DNA of 58,487 nt from the NCBI GenBank assembly GCA_025349905.2, contig MU624558.1, positions 1 to 58,487 on the forward strand, given 5' to 3'. The translations under genes were made by a program, and so were the position numbers. The notes under the pieces were generated by a model. That model was not told where the DNA came from. It ran no database searches and saw nothing but the letters and a program-made list of their open reading frames with translations. Below are positions 1 through 11,882 of the stretch, piece after piece. Source of the stretch: Blastocladiella britannica (taxonomy: Eukaryota; Blastocladiomycota; Blastocladiomycetes; Blastocladiales; Blastocladiaceae). How positions within the stretch are numbered: position 1 is the stretch's first letter; the number at the start of each line of letters is the position of its first letter.

Positions 1-254
1 GGCCTCCTTCGGGCACTCCGCCGCCGCCGCATCAAGCTCGCCTCTGCTTCGGACGACGCCAAGTCCGCAATCAAGAAGGGTATCCTTGCCGAGCTCGACA
101 CGATTCAAGAACTTTGCAATCGGCAGTGGAAGGCGCTACTGGCCGAGTGTGAAGAGCGTGGCGGCAGGAAGCTGACGCGCAAAAGGCGAAGTCAGTGGCC
201 AAGATCATGGCGGCCGAGACGGCTGCGGCCAAGGCGGCGGCGGCGTCGCTGTAG
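1..254 (+). CDS. 3' end of an unknown coiled-coil protein, with an apparent frameshift
   Basis: The window opens inside a gene. Frame 1 from base 1 encodes a charged helical stretch (containing ELDTIQELCNRQWKALLAEC). The natural continuation, rich in Ala and Lys (QEADAQKAKSVAKIMAAE) and ending in TAG at 252-254, lies in frame 3. One missing base near 155-160, just after the CEER codons, would join the two into one uninterrupted helical tail. This is either a sequencing or assembly indel or a real frameshift; the interval is too short to hold an intron. No family is recognised. The gene is truncated at its 5' side by the window edge, so length and domain content cannot be judged. Confidence 0.5.
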
Positions 255-422
255 ATTTTGTTTAATTTTTTTTCCCTTTTCTTTCCCGGTGCCAAAAACG
301 GTATCCAGTCTCTGCTACGCCCTTGCGTCCATATAATTGGATGAGATCGCTGGTGAGATGGAATTCAAAAACCACTCAGCTGTGTCTATTCCACATGCAT
401 CTCGCTTCAAACACCACTAAAA

Positions 423-1218
423 ATGATTCGTCGCAACTTGATTACCACAGCTGCAGCTACAGCAGCCAAACAACACAGGAACAGTTCTAAAATGGCATTC
501 GTGATTGGTCTCGGCAACCACGGCACGCAGTACCGCACCACCCGCCACAATGTCGGCGCGCTGTCTCTCGAACTGCTCGCGTCCGAGCTGGGACTCTCGT
601 GGACAACAAAGTCTGGCTATGACCAGGCCATTTGCTCCCGCGCCGCGCTCAACGACCTTGTGGGTAATGTGCCACCACCACCCACTGCCGACAGTATTGC
701 GTCTGTGGACGAGATTCGTCTCATTCGCTTGCGTACATTCATGAACGTGTCGGGCGCCAAGTTCCGCAATCTCTGTCCGTATACGATGCATTTAATTGAG
801 CGTGAATGGACTCAAGTATTCACAACAAATGACAATAGTACGCGCCGAATCCATTGCAACATCTGCCTTCTCGTCCGAGCCAGCGCCTGGCCCACCATTC
901 TTGTTTGTGCATGATGATCTCGACAAGCCCCCAGGGACCCTCACGTTCCGCGTCCAGGGGTCTGCCGCCGGCCACAATGGCATCCGCTCCGTGCAAGCGC
1001 TGCTCGGCACGGACAAGTTTGCGCGCATTCGAGTGGGCGTGGGCCGCCCAAGCGATCGCAATGATGTGGCAGATTATGTCCTGCACTCCATGCCTGGAAA
1101 GGAGCTTCAAACATTCAAATCGGACATTGCACCTGCCGTCTGGGGTATGATGGGCGACTGGCTGTCAAATTTGGAGCGTGGCCTCCAAGTAAAGGTCCCT
1201 GGGACGATCAAGGTGTAA
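423..1218 (+). CDS. PTH1: Peptidyl-tRNA hydrolase, mitochondrial type (PTH1/Pth family)
   Basis: Hydrolyses the ester bond of peptidyl-tRNAs released prematurely from ribosomes, recycling tRNA. Two exons, 423-774 and 839-1218, give 243 residues; the intron 775-838 has a GTCCGT donor and a TAG acceptor, with phase 1 on both sides. After a 23-residue Arg- and Ala-rich extension that looks like a mitochondrial presequence comes the core: FVIGLGN with the substrate-binding Asn, TRHNVG with the catalytic His, TFMNVSG, then VHDDLDKPPG with the catalytic Asp, and AAGHNGIRS. All key residues of the bacterial-type enzyme are present and length is normal for the family with a targeting peptide. The first ATG is used because it supplies the presequence; Met24 (bases 492-494) could give a cytosolic form. 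It is followed 38 bp downstream by the ABC transporter gene on the same strand. Confidence 0.9.
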
Positions 1219-1256
1219 TTTTTTTAGTGTAATAGATACCCATTGTAGAAAAATCC

Positions 1257-3721
1257 ATGTCAATCAGCAGCATTCCCATGTGTCGCCACCTCTCTGTGGA
1301 GGCACATCTGCAGAAATACACAAAAATGCTCAAAATGACCGGTCCAGACACTGCTCCAAACTCCCGCTCCTCGTCCCCCCTGCGCAAAAAGTCGCCCGGA
1401 TCGGATATCCCTACCCTGGCTCTCGCCGATCGCGTCGACATTGCCTTCGAAAACATTGAATACAACATCACGATCGGCACTGGGAAAGAAGCATTTGACA
1501 AGCCCATTCTCAAGGGAGTGACCTCACGCTTCCAGGCCGGCAAGCTCACTGTGATTCTCGGAGCTTCCGGAGCAGGCAAGACGTCACTGCTGAACGTAAT
1601 TGTATGCATGTTGCATATTTTTTTAATGATCTTCAACTTTTTCTCAACCTGAAATGCAATGCAGGCTGGCGAGACCAAGATCGGCAAGCTCTCGGGGAAG
1701 CTACTTCTCAATGGCCAAAGCTCGACTGGAGCTGCCATCAAATCCATTAGCGGGTACGCTTTTTATATACATGCTGTGATGTGAACCTCCCAACGAACGA
1801 GAAAAAAAAGATCAGGTTCGTGCACCAAGAAGATGTGATCCTCGGCACCATGACGGTACAAGAGGCCGTCGGAATGTCGGCCAAGCTCCGTCTCCCGCAC
1901 ACGCTTTCCGAGGAGGATCGGATCCACAAAGTGGACGAAATCATCACGATGCTTGGCCTGGCCGAGTGCCGCACCTCCACCATCGGTACGGCAACGATGA
2001 AGGGTATTTCCGGGGGACAAAAGAAGCGTGTCGCCATGGGCATGGACTTGATCTCGAACCCCTCGGTCGTGTTCCTGGACGAGCCGACCTCTGGCCTAGA
2101 CACGTACACCGCCTATGCGGTCGTCAAACTGCTCAAGGAGCTCGCCGCCTCTGGACGCACCGTGATTGCCACCCTTCACCAGGTTCGCATTTTTTATACT
2201 GGCCAAGAATGACTTGATACTCACACAATTTATAAACAAAACAGCCCTCGTCAGAGATCTTCCACATGATTGACGAGCTCTGCATCATGTCCGCGGGATG
2301 CATCATGTACTCGGGCCCGGCCGAGGTGTCCGTCGACTACTTTGCGCGCACAGGCTACCCGACCCCGACCTTCAGCAACCCTGCTGATTTCTTCTTCATG
2401 GAGATTCTCGGCGCCGGCGTGGGATCCATCGAGAACGCTCCCTACACTGCTGAAGAACGCGTGCCCAAGTTGCTCGAAGTTTGGCAAAAGTCTCCCGAGA
2501 ACGCGATCATTCTCAACGAGATTTCGCACCCGTCCCGCACCGACGGTATCACCAAGAACAACCTCAAATACGAGTCACGCTTTGGTACGTTTCATTCATT
2601 TGGTTTGACTTTATTGAATGTGAGTTGACAACAAGGGTCAATCTCGTCACAGTTGATCAATTTCCGGTCCTACTCAACCGCGCGCTGCGCAACGCCCTCC
2701 GCAACAAGCTCATCATCAAGGCCAAGATAGCCCAATCAGCCTTCCTTGGGGTCCTCATGGGTTTGGAAAGTGACTCACTCCATTTTCCTTCGTGTCCGGT
2801 CGAGAAGAAGTGATACTAACCACAAATTGTTTAAAACATTTGACAGATTTATCTCAACACCAGCTCCAAGTCGCTCTCGGCTCAGGTCCAGAACCGTTCC
2901 GGAGTGCTCTTTTTCATCGCCATCAACATGGTCATGTCCAATGCGATGGGGATCCTGTCGGTGTTTGCCTCCGAGAAGCAAGTTTTTGAACGCGAGTTTG
3001 GCGCCGGCTACTACTCGCTCCCGGCATTCTTCCTGACCAAAGTCGGTGTTGAACTGCCTTTCCAGCTGACCATTCCGGTTTTCCTCGTTGCGATCCTGTA
3101 CTGGATGGTCGGACTGCAAAACAATGCGCTCAACTTTGTGATTATGGCTGCTTTTGCCATTGTCATGTCGCTTTGCGGCACTGCAATCGGGACCCTTGCC
3201 GCCTGCGCATTCAACGAGCTCGCGGTCGCATTGGTCCTAGTTCCTATCGCACTTTTACCACTGAACGTGTCCCCGTCCCTGTTCTCGTACCCGGCGTACT
3301 TTTTGGATTTCTAACTTTTTCGAAAATTTCCAAAAATAGGATGATCTTCTCCGGCCTCTTCGTCAACACTGGCGACATGTACGCGTGGCTCAGCTGGATC
3401 AAGTGGATCAGCCCAATGCATTACGGTTTCGTCGGAATGGCCAAGAACGAGTACACTGGCCTGGTGATGTGCGACCCCAACAACTCGGCCAAGTGCATCA
3501 AGGGTGAAACGGTCCTTACCAATCTCGGATTCGATGACGAGGGGTCGATCCTGCTCAACTTTTTGATTGTGCTGGGCATTTGGATCGTGCTGCTTATCCT
3601 GTCCTACTTTGCCCTGTGGCGTGTCGTTTCCAACACCAAGCGCGTCGATTTCGCGCCGGCCAAGGACGGCAAGAAGGCGAGCATCGTTGCGCCAGCTCTG
3701 ACTGCCGTTACTGTGCAGTGA
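1257..3721 (+). CDS. ABCG-type (White/Brown) ABC half-transporter
   Basis: ATP-driven membrane exporter of the ABCG half-size class (one nucleotide-binding domain, then one membrane domain), expected to work as a dimer; substrate unknown (lipids, sterols or drugs are usual). Seven exons are inferred: 1257-1601, 1665-1753, 1816-2182, 2245-2584, 2653-about 2750, 2847-3295, 3340-3721, about 689 residues. Visible motifs in order: Walker A GASGAGKTS, signature ISGGQKKR, Walker B VVFLDEPTSGLD, H-loop TLHQ, then membrane segments, with the family hallmark NRSGVLFF and a C-terminal hydrophobic helix. The donor of intron 5 is uncertain: GTCCTC at 2751 keeps phase but trims a membrane helix, whereas the better protein match (ending VLMG) needs a non-canonical site. 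The start is the first ATG of the open frame; in-frame Met codons follow. It converges with the next gene. Confidence 0.88.
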
Positions 3722-3976
3722 TGTGGTGTTTGACCCTTACTGATTTCCATTTTTTCCCTTGCCATCCGACCGGGAACCGTTGCTGATTGCCCTTGCGTTG
3801 CTCCACAAAATATATGGACTTTTTGGCCAATACAATGCACGTGAATCAAATGAGAGGCTGAATCGCTGCTTGGTCCGGCATTTGAACGTGGCCACACGAA
3901 CGACGATATTTCTTTTGCCACAAGGACCTCGGCAAGGATATGAAGGGTTGAAAGAATACATTAATACGGATTACAT

Positions 3977-5709
3977 TCAAATATTCCAAGGCCCAAATTG
4001 CGAGCTGGTGGTGAATACGGCGGCAATCAGCGACGCGCGCGCCAGACCAGGCATGTCGGACGGGAAATCGGTCTGCCACAGCCGTAGCGGTGACAGCTGA
4101 GCCAGCTCGGCCGGAGTAGTGACGCACGATACCTGGCGCCAGAGCTTGTGCATTCGTCGAATCTTCCACCGCAGCACGTACACCACAAACATGCGCGCCC
4201 AGACAATTTCGAGCGCGCTTCCGAGCAGCAAGAGGCCCGGGTACAGTGGCGAAGTGTGCAAGACCATTACCACCGGCATTGTGGCCCGCGTCCACCCGTG
4301 CACCAGGCCAAAACAAAGCGCAACGCACACTACCGCCACGGTGCGCGACACCAATGTCTGTTCGGAGCGCGTGATTTGGTTGGCGAGGTCGGTGTGTAGC
4401 TTGCGTAGGATCGGGACCAGTGATCGTTGTCGTTCGAGCACTGCTGCCGCTGTCGACGATGCGGCAATCAACGTTGCGGTATTCAGAGGTGCAGCAACAA
4501 CAGTCGAAATCCCCGAGAGACTCTTTTTTCGTGCGTTCTTCGAGTGTTGCCGAACCAGTGCGCTCCCGGACTTGACGGATGCATTCGACAATGAGGACAC
4601 GTCCGAGCCCGTGTCTTTGTCGGTTGACGGCACCACCAAGTGACGAGTCGTGCTTGATAATGGCAAGCACCGGCCCAGCGACCACCAAATGCGCACATCG
4701 TCAAACATGCCAGCGTCCTTGACACTTGCCAGGAGCAAATTGACGGCCAGAAACGAGAATGCAAGTGTCGAGCTCGTGGAAAAATTGATGGTGGCCAGGA
4801 GCGACGCATATGCCTCGCCGAGCTGGTAATATCACTCCAGTCAATATACTGTAAAGCATATAAATAAAATGACGCACATACCTTCAAAAATATCAATGCC
4901 GTCAGCGTCGGCCGGCCAAAGACGTTCTGCGTCTGATCTTCAAAGATCACGATGGATCCGCCGAGCACGAGTCGTACAGCAGTGACCGTCAAGACTGCAT
5001 TACGAGCCCCCCAGCTCGTTTGCAACGCCTGGCTGATGATCTTGCACAGAACCGGTGTCAAGTGCATGAGGCAGTAGATTTGTAGCGTGAATTCAAACGA
5101 TTTTTTTGGTGGTGGCACGCCCGTCCGGTACTCGGCAAACATGACCGCAAACGAGGACAAAAAAGCAAAGAGGACGCAGCCGCCCATGGCAACGATCTGC
5201 CAGCCGCCCGGTGCAAAGTACGACGCTCCATACGACAGCATTGAAATCTGAACAAATGGAAATGCCGGACTCCAAACTTGATCCGGCACTGATCCCGGCG
5301 AGGACTTGTGCAGCCGGTAACTGACCACTTTGAGGACCAGGAGCGGAATATAGTTGGCAAATGCAAAGCAAATAAACCCGCCGAGCTGGTCAAGGAACTC
5401 AGTTGGCTGTACCAGATACACGATCCGTGGAGCAATGACGGCAATAACGCCAACAAAAATAATAGATCGGACTGCCCAGTGCTTGAGGCAGGCGCTGTAC
5501 TGTACTTGGAAGGTGGTAATGAGCAAAATAAGGATGTGCAGCCACTTTGCGATCTCATAGTAGACGGTTCGAGGGTTCCGGAGGCGGGCATTGGCAGGCG
5601 GCGGCATGCACAACAGAGATCCATAGGCAAACACTGCCACGCTTGTCGTTGCGCATGTGAGCATGCAGAGAGCAAAGAATCGGATGAGTCCCATTATTTC
5701 CATCAGCAA
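3977..5709 (-). CDS. Unknown polytopic membrane protein
   Basis: Two exons, 5709-4882 and 4822-3977, with a 59-nt intron (GTATGT...CAG) in phase 0, give 557 residues. Hydropathy by eye shows many membrane helices: an N-terminal one (GLIRFFALCMLTCATTSVAV), several through residues 50-280, and two or three more after a central loop of about 120 polar residues rich in Ser, Thr and Lys. The loop carries clusters such as RQHSKNARKKSLSG that could be phosphorylated. No transporter, receptor or enzyme signature is recognised, so no function is assigned. It converges with the ABCG gene and lies downstream of the branching enzyme on the same strand. The exon structure is secure because both sides are open, in phase and continue the membrane pattern; the exact initiator (first or sixth codon, both Met) is not. 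Confidence 0.75.
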
Positions 5710-5876
5710 GTCAAAATCGTGAAACGGATCCTTTTTCTATAAACAGAACCCCCATTTCTGAACAGAAACCAATTTTTTGAACAGAAACCCGCTCCGTTCA
5801 CTGATTTCGACTTGCTGATGTCGTTGGTATTCAACTCTGAGGGAGATCATTCATTTTTGTATTCACACATGATATC

Positions 5877-8255
5877 TTAGAAGCGAGTGCGGCAAACCAG
5901 CACCACCGCTGTGCGCGCTGGTAAGTACAGCATAACGGACGACTGGCGGTTGTTCCATCCCTCGCCTTGCTTGGCAAACGACTTGACGCTGCGGTCGATC
6001 CGGCCCTGTCCACCAAACCGCGCCTCGTCCGTGCTCAGGACCACCGAGTAGTCGCCCGCTACGTCGGTGCCCACTTTGTAGTCCGTGTACGACTGCGTCG
6101 GGTGCCAGTTGAAAGCAAAGATCACGTGGTAGCGGTGCTCGGGATCCCAGCGCTCAAACGCAAGCACCTTGTCGCCCTCGTGCTTGATCGTGACATAGGT
6201 CCGCGCACCGGCTTGCGGGCCCAGCAGACTGAACGGCGCCTCCACCTCCTTGAGCATGGCCGTGTCGAACGCGTCGAGGTACCGGTACCGCAGCGTCGGG
6301 TTGGTTGCCAGCGACCACTGGCGGCGGGCATAGTGGTAGCTATCGTTGTTGCCTGCACGCGGGAAATCGAGCCATTCAGGGTGGCCAAACTCGTTCCCTT
6401 TTTGGTTTTTCAGTCAATAGCCGTCATTTCGAGTGAAGTAAGTATGGAGTACCCATGAAGGTCAGGTAGCCCTCGCCAGAGAGAGCCATCGTCACGAGGC
6501 GGATCATCTTGTGCAGTGCCATGCCTCGCTCAATCGTGGCCGGCGGGTGCTTGGTGTGCTCCTCGCTCATGTGGAAGTACATGTCCTGTTCACAACATGG
6601 TGAGCAACAAATAAAACTCAGTAGAAAAATGTAAAAAAATACCTTGTCCATGAGCCAAAAGGCAAGCGTCTTGTCGCCAACGAGCGCCTGGTCGTGCGAC
6701 TCGGCGTATCCAATGGTGGCCTCGTTGCCGCGGCGGTTCACGAGCGTGTGCGCAATGTGGCCCATGTCCCAGTCCTCGTCGCGGAACTCCTTGAGCAGCT
6801 TGATCCACGTGTCGGGCACTGCCATTCCCAAGCGGTAATCAAAGCCGGCACCGCCCTCGGCGATCGGGCGGCACAGGCCGGGCATCCCCGACACGTCCTC
6901 GGCAATGGTGATTCCTTGTTCAGGCAGCTCAACGTTGTGGACCAGATGGTTGGCCAGCATCATGTACACGATCGCATCGTCGTCAATCAGGCCCGATCCA
7001 AAGTACTCGCCATAGTCGCCCGAAAAGCCGGTGGCAATCCCGTGGTGTGTGTACAGCATGGACGTGACGCCGTCGAACCGGAACCCGTCAAACTGGAACT
7101 CGCGCAACCAGTAGGCCACGTTGGAGAGCAAGAACCGCACCGCCTCGTACGATCCATAGTCAAACAGCCGCGAGTCCCACAGACTGTGCCAGCCCTTGGG
7201 GCCGGCGTGGAAGTAGCAGTGGTCGGTGCCGTCAAACATGTTGAGGCCGTCGAGCGAGTTCTTGGACGCGTGCGAGTGCACCAGGTCGAGCAAGACCGTG
7301 AGACCGTAGCCGTGCGCCTCGTCAATCAGCTCCATGAGGTCCTCGGGCGTGCCAAACCGGGACGAGGGGGCATAGAACGACGTGACCTGGTATCCGAACG
7401 AGGCGTAGTACGCGTGCTCTTGGACGGCCTTTGATTTATTTTTTAATGGTCAGCTGTAAGTTTTAGATGAATGAAAGCGTAAAATACCATGAGCTGGATC
7501 GTGTTGTAGCCCAGATCCTTGATCCGCGGCAGCACATTGGCGGTAAACTCCTTGTAGGTGGCAATACGCGGCTCCTCGGACGCGATCCCAACGTGCGCCT
7601 CGTAGATCTTGAGTGCGGCGGGCTTTGCTGGGCGCGGGTGCTTGAAGACAAATTTTTCGGTGGGATTCCAGTACACCGACTCGTACGCGACCGACTTTGT
7701 TTGGTCCTGCACGACGCGGCGGGCCCAGGGAGAGATGCGGTCAAACGTCGATCCGCGCGCATCCGTAAATTGGATTTTGACCATGGATCCGTGCGCAATG
7801 GCACCCGCCGGAAGTCGGAGGGTCCAGGTGCCGAACGCATCGCGCGCCAAGGGGTGTGTCGAGCGATCCCAGCCGTTAAAGTCACCAATCAGGTGGGCCT
7901 TGGCGGCGCCGGGCGCGTACTCGCAGTACACGATCTCGCCCGTGGAGTGGTCAATGGAAAAACCAAAGTGGTCGTACGCAGACGCAAACTGCGCCAGCGA
8001 CCCGTGGTTGGTGGCAGCCAGGTCGAGCCAGTGCTTGAACTTGAGGAAGCGCGACTTGAAGACACCGGCGTAAGGGGCAAGGTACGGGTCGTCGCGCGCA
8101 ACCTTGGGGAAGCCCGGGTCCGTCACCACCTTGTGTGCCCAGGCCGAATCGCCCTGCAGCTGCACCACCTGGGATTCGGTGGGCGATTTCGGCTTGGCGG
8201 TGGCCTTGCTCTGGGGTTTGGTGGTATTGGTTTTGCGGGCGGAGGTTGCCATCAT
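5877..8255 (-). CDS. GBE1: 1,4-alpha-glucan (glycogen) branching enzyme, GH13
   Basis: Transfers alpha-1,4-glucan segments to make the alpha-1,6 branches of glycogen. Four exons (8255-7488, 7428-6643, 6585-6453, 6397-5877) separated by 55-59-nt introns give 735 residues, close to the 700-residue eukaryotic norm. A Thr/Lys/Ser-rich 30-residue leader precedes the CBM48-like module ([20 protein letters not shown]), then the GH13 barrel with the nucleophile Asp about 375 in [10 protein letters not shown], acid/base Glu about 433 in [12 protein letters not shown], and the third Asp about 502 in [13 protein letters not shown]. The spacing of 58 and 69 residues between them matches the family. [13 protein letters not shown] marks the end of the barrel, followed by the C-terminal beta domain. 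The splice junctions fall inside conserved blocks ([25 protein letters not shown]), which confirms them. MM is the first possible start. Confidence 0.95.
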
Positions 8256-8478
8256 TGTTATTGTTGGTTTTGTTGTAACTTGGGACCGGTGACGGGCAGA
8301 GCAAAGAGCGACGAAGTTTTGCTGCGATCAAGCGCACGAGCTCAGTCCGCAGAAGTAAAAAAAAAAAAAACGCGAGATTTGCACTCACAGATAACCTTCA
8401 TTCAACGATTGGGTGAGGCGCCGCCCCCAACTCTATTTGCCCGTACCAAAAGTGATAAAGAGGGAAATGATTTTTTTC

Positions 8479-10063
8479 TTACTCGGCGATATCGATCCCG
8501 TCGTCCTCTGCTGCAGGTGCGGATGGAAGGGCGGAAAAGAGCGATCCCTCGGATTCTTGTAGGCCGCGGGTAATGTCATTAAAGTAGGCACGGGCGGACG
8601 CAATGACCAGATCCACCGAGTGTGCGAGCGTGGACATGGCCTCGTCGCCGGATCGCACCACCTCTTGCGTTTCGGCCACGATCAGGTCAATCTGCTGCTT
8701 ACACCGCTCAATGTGCGCCTCAGCCTCAGCGCGTTTCTTGCGCGCCTGGGCGCATTTCCCGGCTGCCGTCAATCGCTGGCGCTCGGCTTCCTGGAGAGAG
8801 GCGGAAGTGGCCGCCTCGGTTCCCTCCAGCACGCCCTTGAGTCCCTCGATGCGACTCTCCAGTGCCTAAAACATATTTTTGTATGAGTTGGACCAACTTC
8901 CCGAAAAAGAATATGAATAAAGCGGCAGCATACCTCGATCGCATTTCGAAGATCCTCGTTGTGCTCTTCCTTGGAGTGCACGGCCGAATCCTTTTGTGCT
9001 GCGTCGTGTGTTGCGCCTTGGACTTTTTGCTGGAGCTCGATGCATTCTTTCATGATTTCGAGCATGCCGTTAATGTCCTGCAAATACACATTTTCAGTCG
9101 TTAGGTCATTTTGAAGTAGAAGGAAAAAGGATGTTTGCATACCGCTACAAAGAGCATGTACGCCTTTGCATGCGCCTCTTGGCTGTTGAGACTCTGCTGG
9201 TAGTCTTCTACCCGCTGGAGGCTCTCTCGGCTCCTGTTTTTGAGCGTTTGAAGCGCCTAGTAATGGGGAAATGAGATCGGCCTTGACAGAAATATAAAAT
9301 AAGCAATGGACAATACCTCTCGCGCCTGCTGCGGATCCGAAATGACCCACTGTCGCTGCCGTTCCAGCTCCTCCTTGGCGATCTTGATCTCAAATTCGCG
9401 CTTTTGGTTGGCAGCGCGGAGCAAAGCAGCCCGCTTGAGCGTCAAGTCCAGGCGAGCGCGGCCCTCCTCGAGCTCCTTGCGCTTGTTGGCGACTTCGCGG
9501 CTGTATTTGTGATTGGTGTCGCGCTGGTGTTTTGCCTGGGCCAGACTGGCCTCGTGCTTTGCGCGGGCCTCGTCGCGGCGGCGCTCGGCCTCGACAATCT
9601 TTTCGCGCATCTCGGTCCGCTGGCGCTCCAGCAGCAACGTGCCGGCCTCGCACTCCTCGCGAACAGTGATCGTGATGGCGGTGTAGGCGCGAAAGTACAC
9701 CAGGTACGATGCGATCAAGCGCATGCGCGCAATCTCGGGCTGCTGCAGATCGCGCACCGAAAAGCCCGGGTCCAATGGGAGACCAATTTCGGTCAGCAGC
9801 TTAGCAACTGCCTTGGCCAGGCCAAACTCGCGCACTTTGTCGAGGTAGTACTCGTGCGGCAGCTGCGTTTGGAAGTTACGCATCGAGTCAATGCATCGCT
9901 CCTGTAAGGTTTCGGGCGAGAGGCCGACCAGGTCCGCCAGCACCACCTGGAAAAAGTGGGTCGCGCCCGAGCTGCGGGTCAGGTCGTCCTCGGAGAACTG
10001 GTGTCGGAATGTGCTGTAGATGGCATTGACGAGCTCGTTGCCGCGCAGTGTCTGGAATTCCAT
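8479..10063 (-). CDS. NUF2: Kinetochore protein Nuf2 (NDC80 complex)
   Basis: Subunit of the NDC80 complex that links kinetochores to microtubules; pairs with Ndc80 through its coiled coil. Four exons (10063-9317, 9256-9143, 9077-8934, 8865-8479) give 463 residues, the usual Nuf2 length. Residues 1-135 form a calponin-homology-like head (GNELVNAIYSTFRHQFSEDD; IARMRLIASYLVYFRAY matches the Nuf2 block before the coiled coil). The rest is long coiled coil rich in Glu, Arg, Lys and Ala, ending in an acidic tail (AAEDDGIDIAE). All introns are phase 0 with GTATTG or GTATGC donors. Identification rests on head-domain pattern, coiled-coil architecture and size, not on a database search; another Nuf2-like CH/coiled-coil protein is the main alternative. 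It is transcribed divergently from RPS22. Confidence 0.8.
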
Positions 10064-10567
10064 TTAAATTTTTTTTTTTTTTGGTCAAATATTTTTTGGG
10101 AAGTGATAAATTTGGGGTGGTATTGTCGCCGAGATGATAATGGGCCGAAAGGTGGCGACGGGACACGGGTCATGGATTTTTTTTTTTTGGCAGATTTTTG
10201 ATTTGGTTTGTTTCACGACGCGAAGGTGGTTCGCCCTCTCTGAATCCGCGTATTCCAAGGTATATACAGAAAAAAAACCATCAATGAGCGCGTCCCCCAT
10301 CGAGAGTCACGAATCTCTCCGCTGGTTGAAATGCACGAGGGATGGCGCCGTCAATCTTATTGTTCTGGTTTTCGGTTGATATGGTTTAAAATGATACTTG
10401 GCGGCAACCCACCCTCCTCTGCTTGCCTCGGAAACTCGTACTCTCGCTCTCATACATGTGCAATTTTTTTTTTTGAATGCACATGTTTGGGGCGAGAAAC
10501 GACACCTTCCGAGGACCTTTATACTAATTCCTCTACGTTTTTGCAGGTCTTTAATCCTCTTTTCACC
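10064..10567. promoter_or_regulatory. Divergent NUF2 / RPS22 intergenic region
   Basis: About 500 bp without a convincing coding exon, between the ATG codons of NUF2 (left) and RPS22 (right). It contains T-rich tracts (10068-10082, 10177-10188, 10467-10475). A polypyrimidine run ending in TTTTTGCAG at about 10536-10545, just before the RPS22 leader, would suit the acceptor of a 5'UTR intron, which is common in ribosomal protein genes. The short open frames here lack codon structure. Promoter elements themselves cannot be identified with confidence. Confidence 0.4.
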
Positions 10568-11023
10568 ATGGTCCGCATCTCCGTCCTCAACGACTGCCTC
10601 AACGCCATTGTCAACGCCGAGCGCCGCGGAAAGCGCCAGGTGCTGGTCCGCCCTTCGTCGAAGGTTGTGATCAAGTTCTTGTCGGTCATGCAGAAGCACG
10701 GTTTGTATTTTCCAATATTTTTCTATATCTATCTCATCAATCTGACCACACCACATTAAATAGGCTACGTTGGTGAGATCGACATTGTCGACGACCACCG
10801 CTCGGGCAAGCTGATCATTCAGCTCAACGGCCGTATCAACAAGTGCGGTGTCATCTCCCCCCGCTTCAACGTCAAGCTCGACAAGATCGAGTCGTGGGTC
10901 CGCTCGCTGCTGCCGTCGCGTCAGTTCGGTTTCCTGGTGTTCACCACCTCGGCCGGTATCATGGACCACGAGGAGGCCCGTCGCAAGCGCACTGGTGGCA
11001 AGATTCTTGGCTACTTCTACTGA
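10568..11023 (+). CDS. RPS22: 40S ribosomal protein S22/S15a (uS8)
   Basis: Small-subunit ribosomal protein uS8, which binds the central domain of 18S rRNA. Two exons, 10568-10700 and 10764-11023, with a 63-nt intron (GTTTGT...TAG) in phase 1, give exactly 130 residues, the invariant length of the eukaryotic protein. The sequence is essentially canonical: [20 protein letters not shown] at the N terminus, [20 protein letters not shown] in the middle, and [28 protein letters not shown] and GGKILGYFY at the end. It converges with the I78 inhibitor gene 150 bp downstream. Codon use is strongly C-ending, as expected for a highly expressed gene. Confidence 0.98.
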
Positions 11024-11176
11024 GAGCTTTACTTTTTCAATGAAGCTCTGTTTCTTGATTTATTTATATTTTGGATTTACGAGGATTAAAAAAACTGCCT
11101 TTTGAGCGTATTTACACAAGACTTGAATCTAATCGCTCTGATGTGGGGAGCGACGTGATAAAGCATATCAACTCTT

Positions 11177-11586
11177 TTAACCAAAGCGGACGTCGTATAC
11201 ACGGCCCTTGGCGTCGCAGTACACGTTGAGGCGATCGGGCTTGTACGATAGGTCATGGCTCACTGCCAGGGACGGAGATAGGATCCGGCATTGGTCGGGC
11301 ATTGTGGGCAGATTGTGGATGGGAAAGAAGTGCGCTTCCTGTTTTCTTTGCTCATGTTCAGAAATGGAACTCTCAAGCTCTAAAATATGAATGAAATATG
11401 AACCTGGCCGGAAGGAACGATGTCCTCTGTGAGCTGGCGGTCAAGCAGCACCGCCTCCCACCAAGTGATGTCGAGCGGGTCATTGGTGATGGACGGCTTG
11501 CGGTGGCGCTGCGATAGTGCTTCGGATCCGGGAATGCCGAGCGGGCGAGAGGTGGTGGTGGCGGAGGCGGGAGAGGTGGCGGTCAT
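11177..11586 (-). CDS. Small I78-family serine protease inhibitor
   Basis: Two exons, 11586-11404 and 11338-11177, with a 65-nt phase-0 intron (GTTCAT...CAG), give 114 residues. The C-terminal half carries the I78 signature: LPTMPDQCRILSPS, then SYKPDRLNVYCDAKGRVYDV, ending RFG; compare the family pattern of a basic PDRLNV core, an Asp-x-x-Gly turn and a final Val-x-x-Gly. The upstream DPLDITWWEAVLLDRQLTED fits the first helix. Family members inhibit subtilisin- and chymotrypsin-like proteases; in fungi they are small cytosolic proteins. No signal peptide is seen, and the first 35 residues are low-complexity Ser/Thr/Ala. Recognition is by motif only. Confidence 0.72.
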
Positions 11587-11588
11587 TT

Positions 11589-11882
11589 TGAAATAAGAGA
11601 TTTAAGTAGAAGACGAAGAAGAGGGGAGGGTAACTTTTTTTTCTTCTTTGGGCGGGGAGCGGGGCGGGGGTGGCTCTTTATACTTTTCGAAAGTTTGGGT
11701 AGCGCGGACAACGTTTCGTTTTGGGCAACCGTGGATGGGAGATAAGCTTCAGTCACTTGAGCAGGAGCAAGCAGAAACGCGTCCCGTCCTCGGTGTCCTC
11801 GTTCTCGATGACCAGGGTATCAAATCACTCGAAAAAAAACTAGGCCTTAAAGGAAAAAAAAATTACATGAACTTCAAAATGC
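11589..11882. other. Spacer between the I78 gene and RAD23
   Basis: About 290 bp carrying the upstream region of the I78 gene on its left and the 3' flank of RAD23 on its right. It contains T-rich and G-rich tracts (GGGCGGGGAGCGGGGCGGGG near 11651-11670, a possible GC-box-like or structured element). No gene is seen. Confidence 0.4.
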
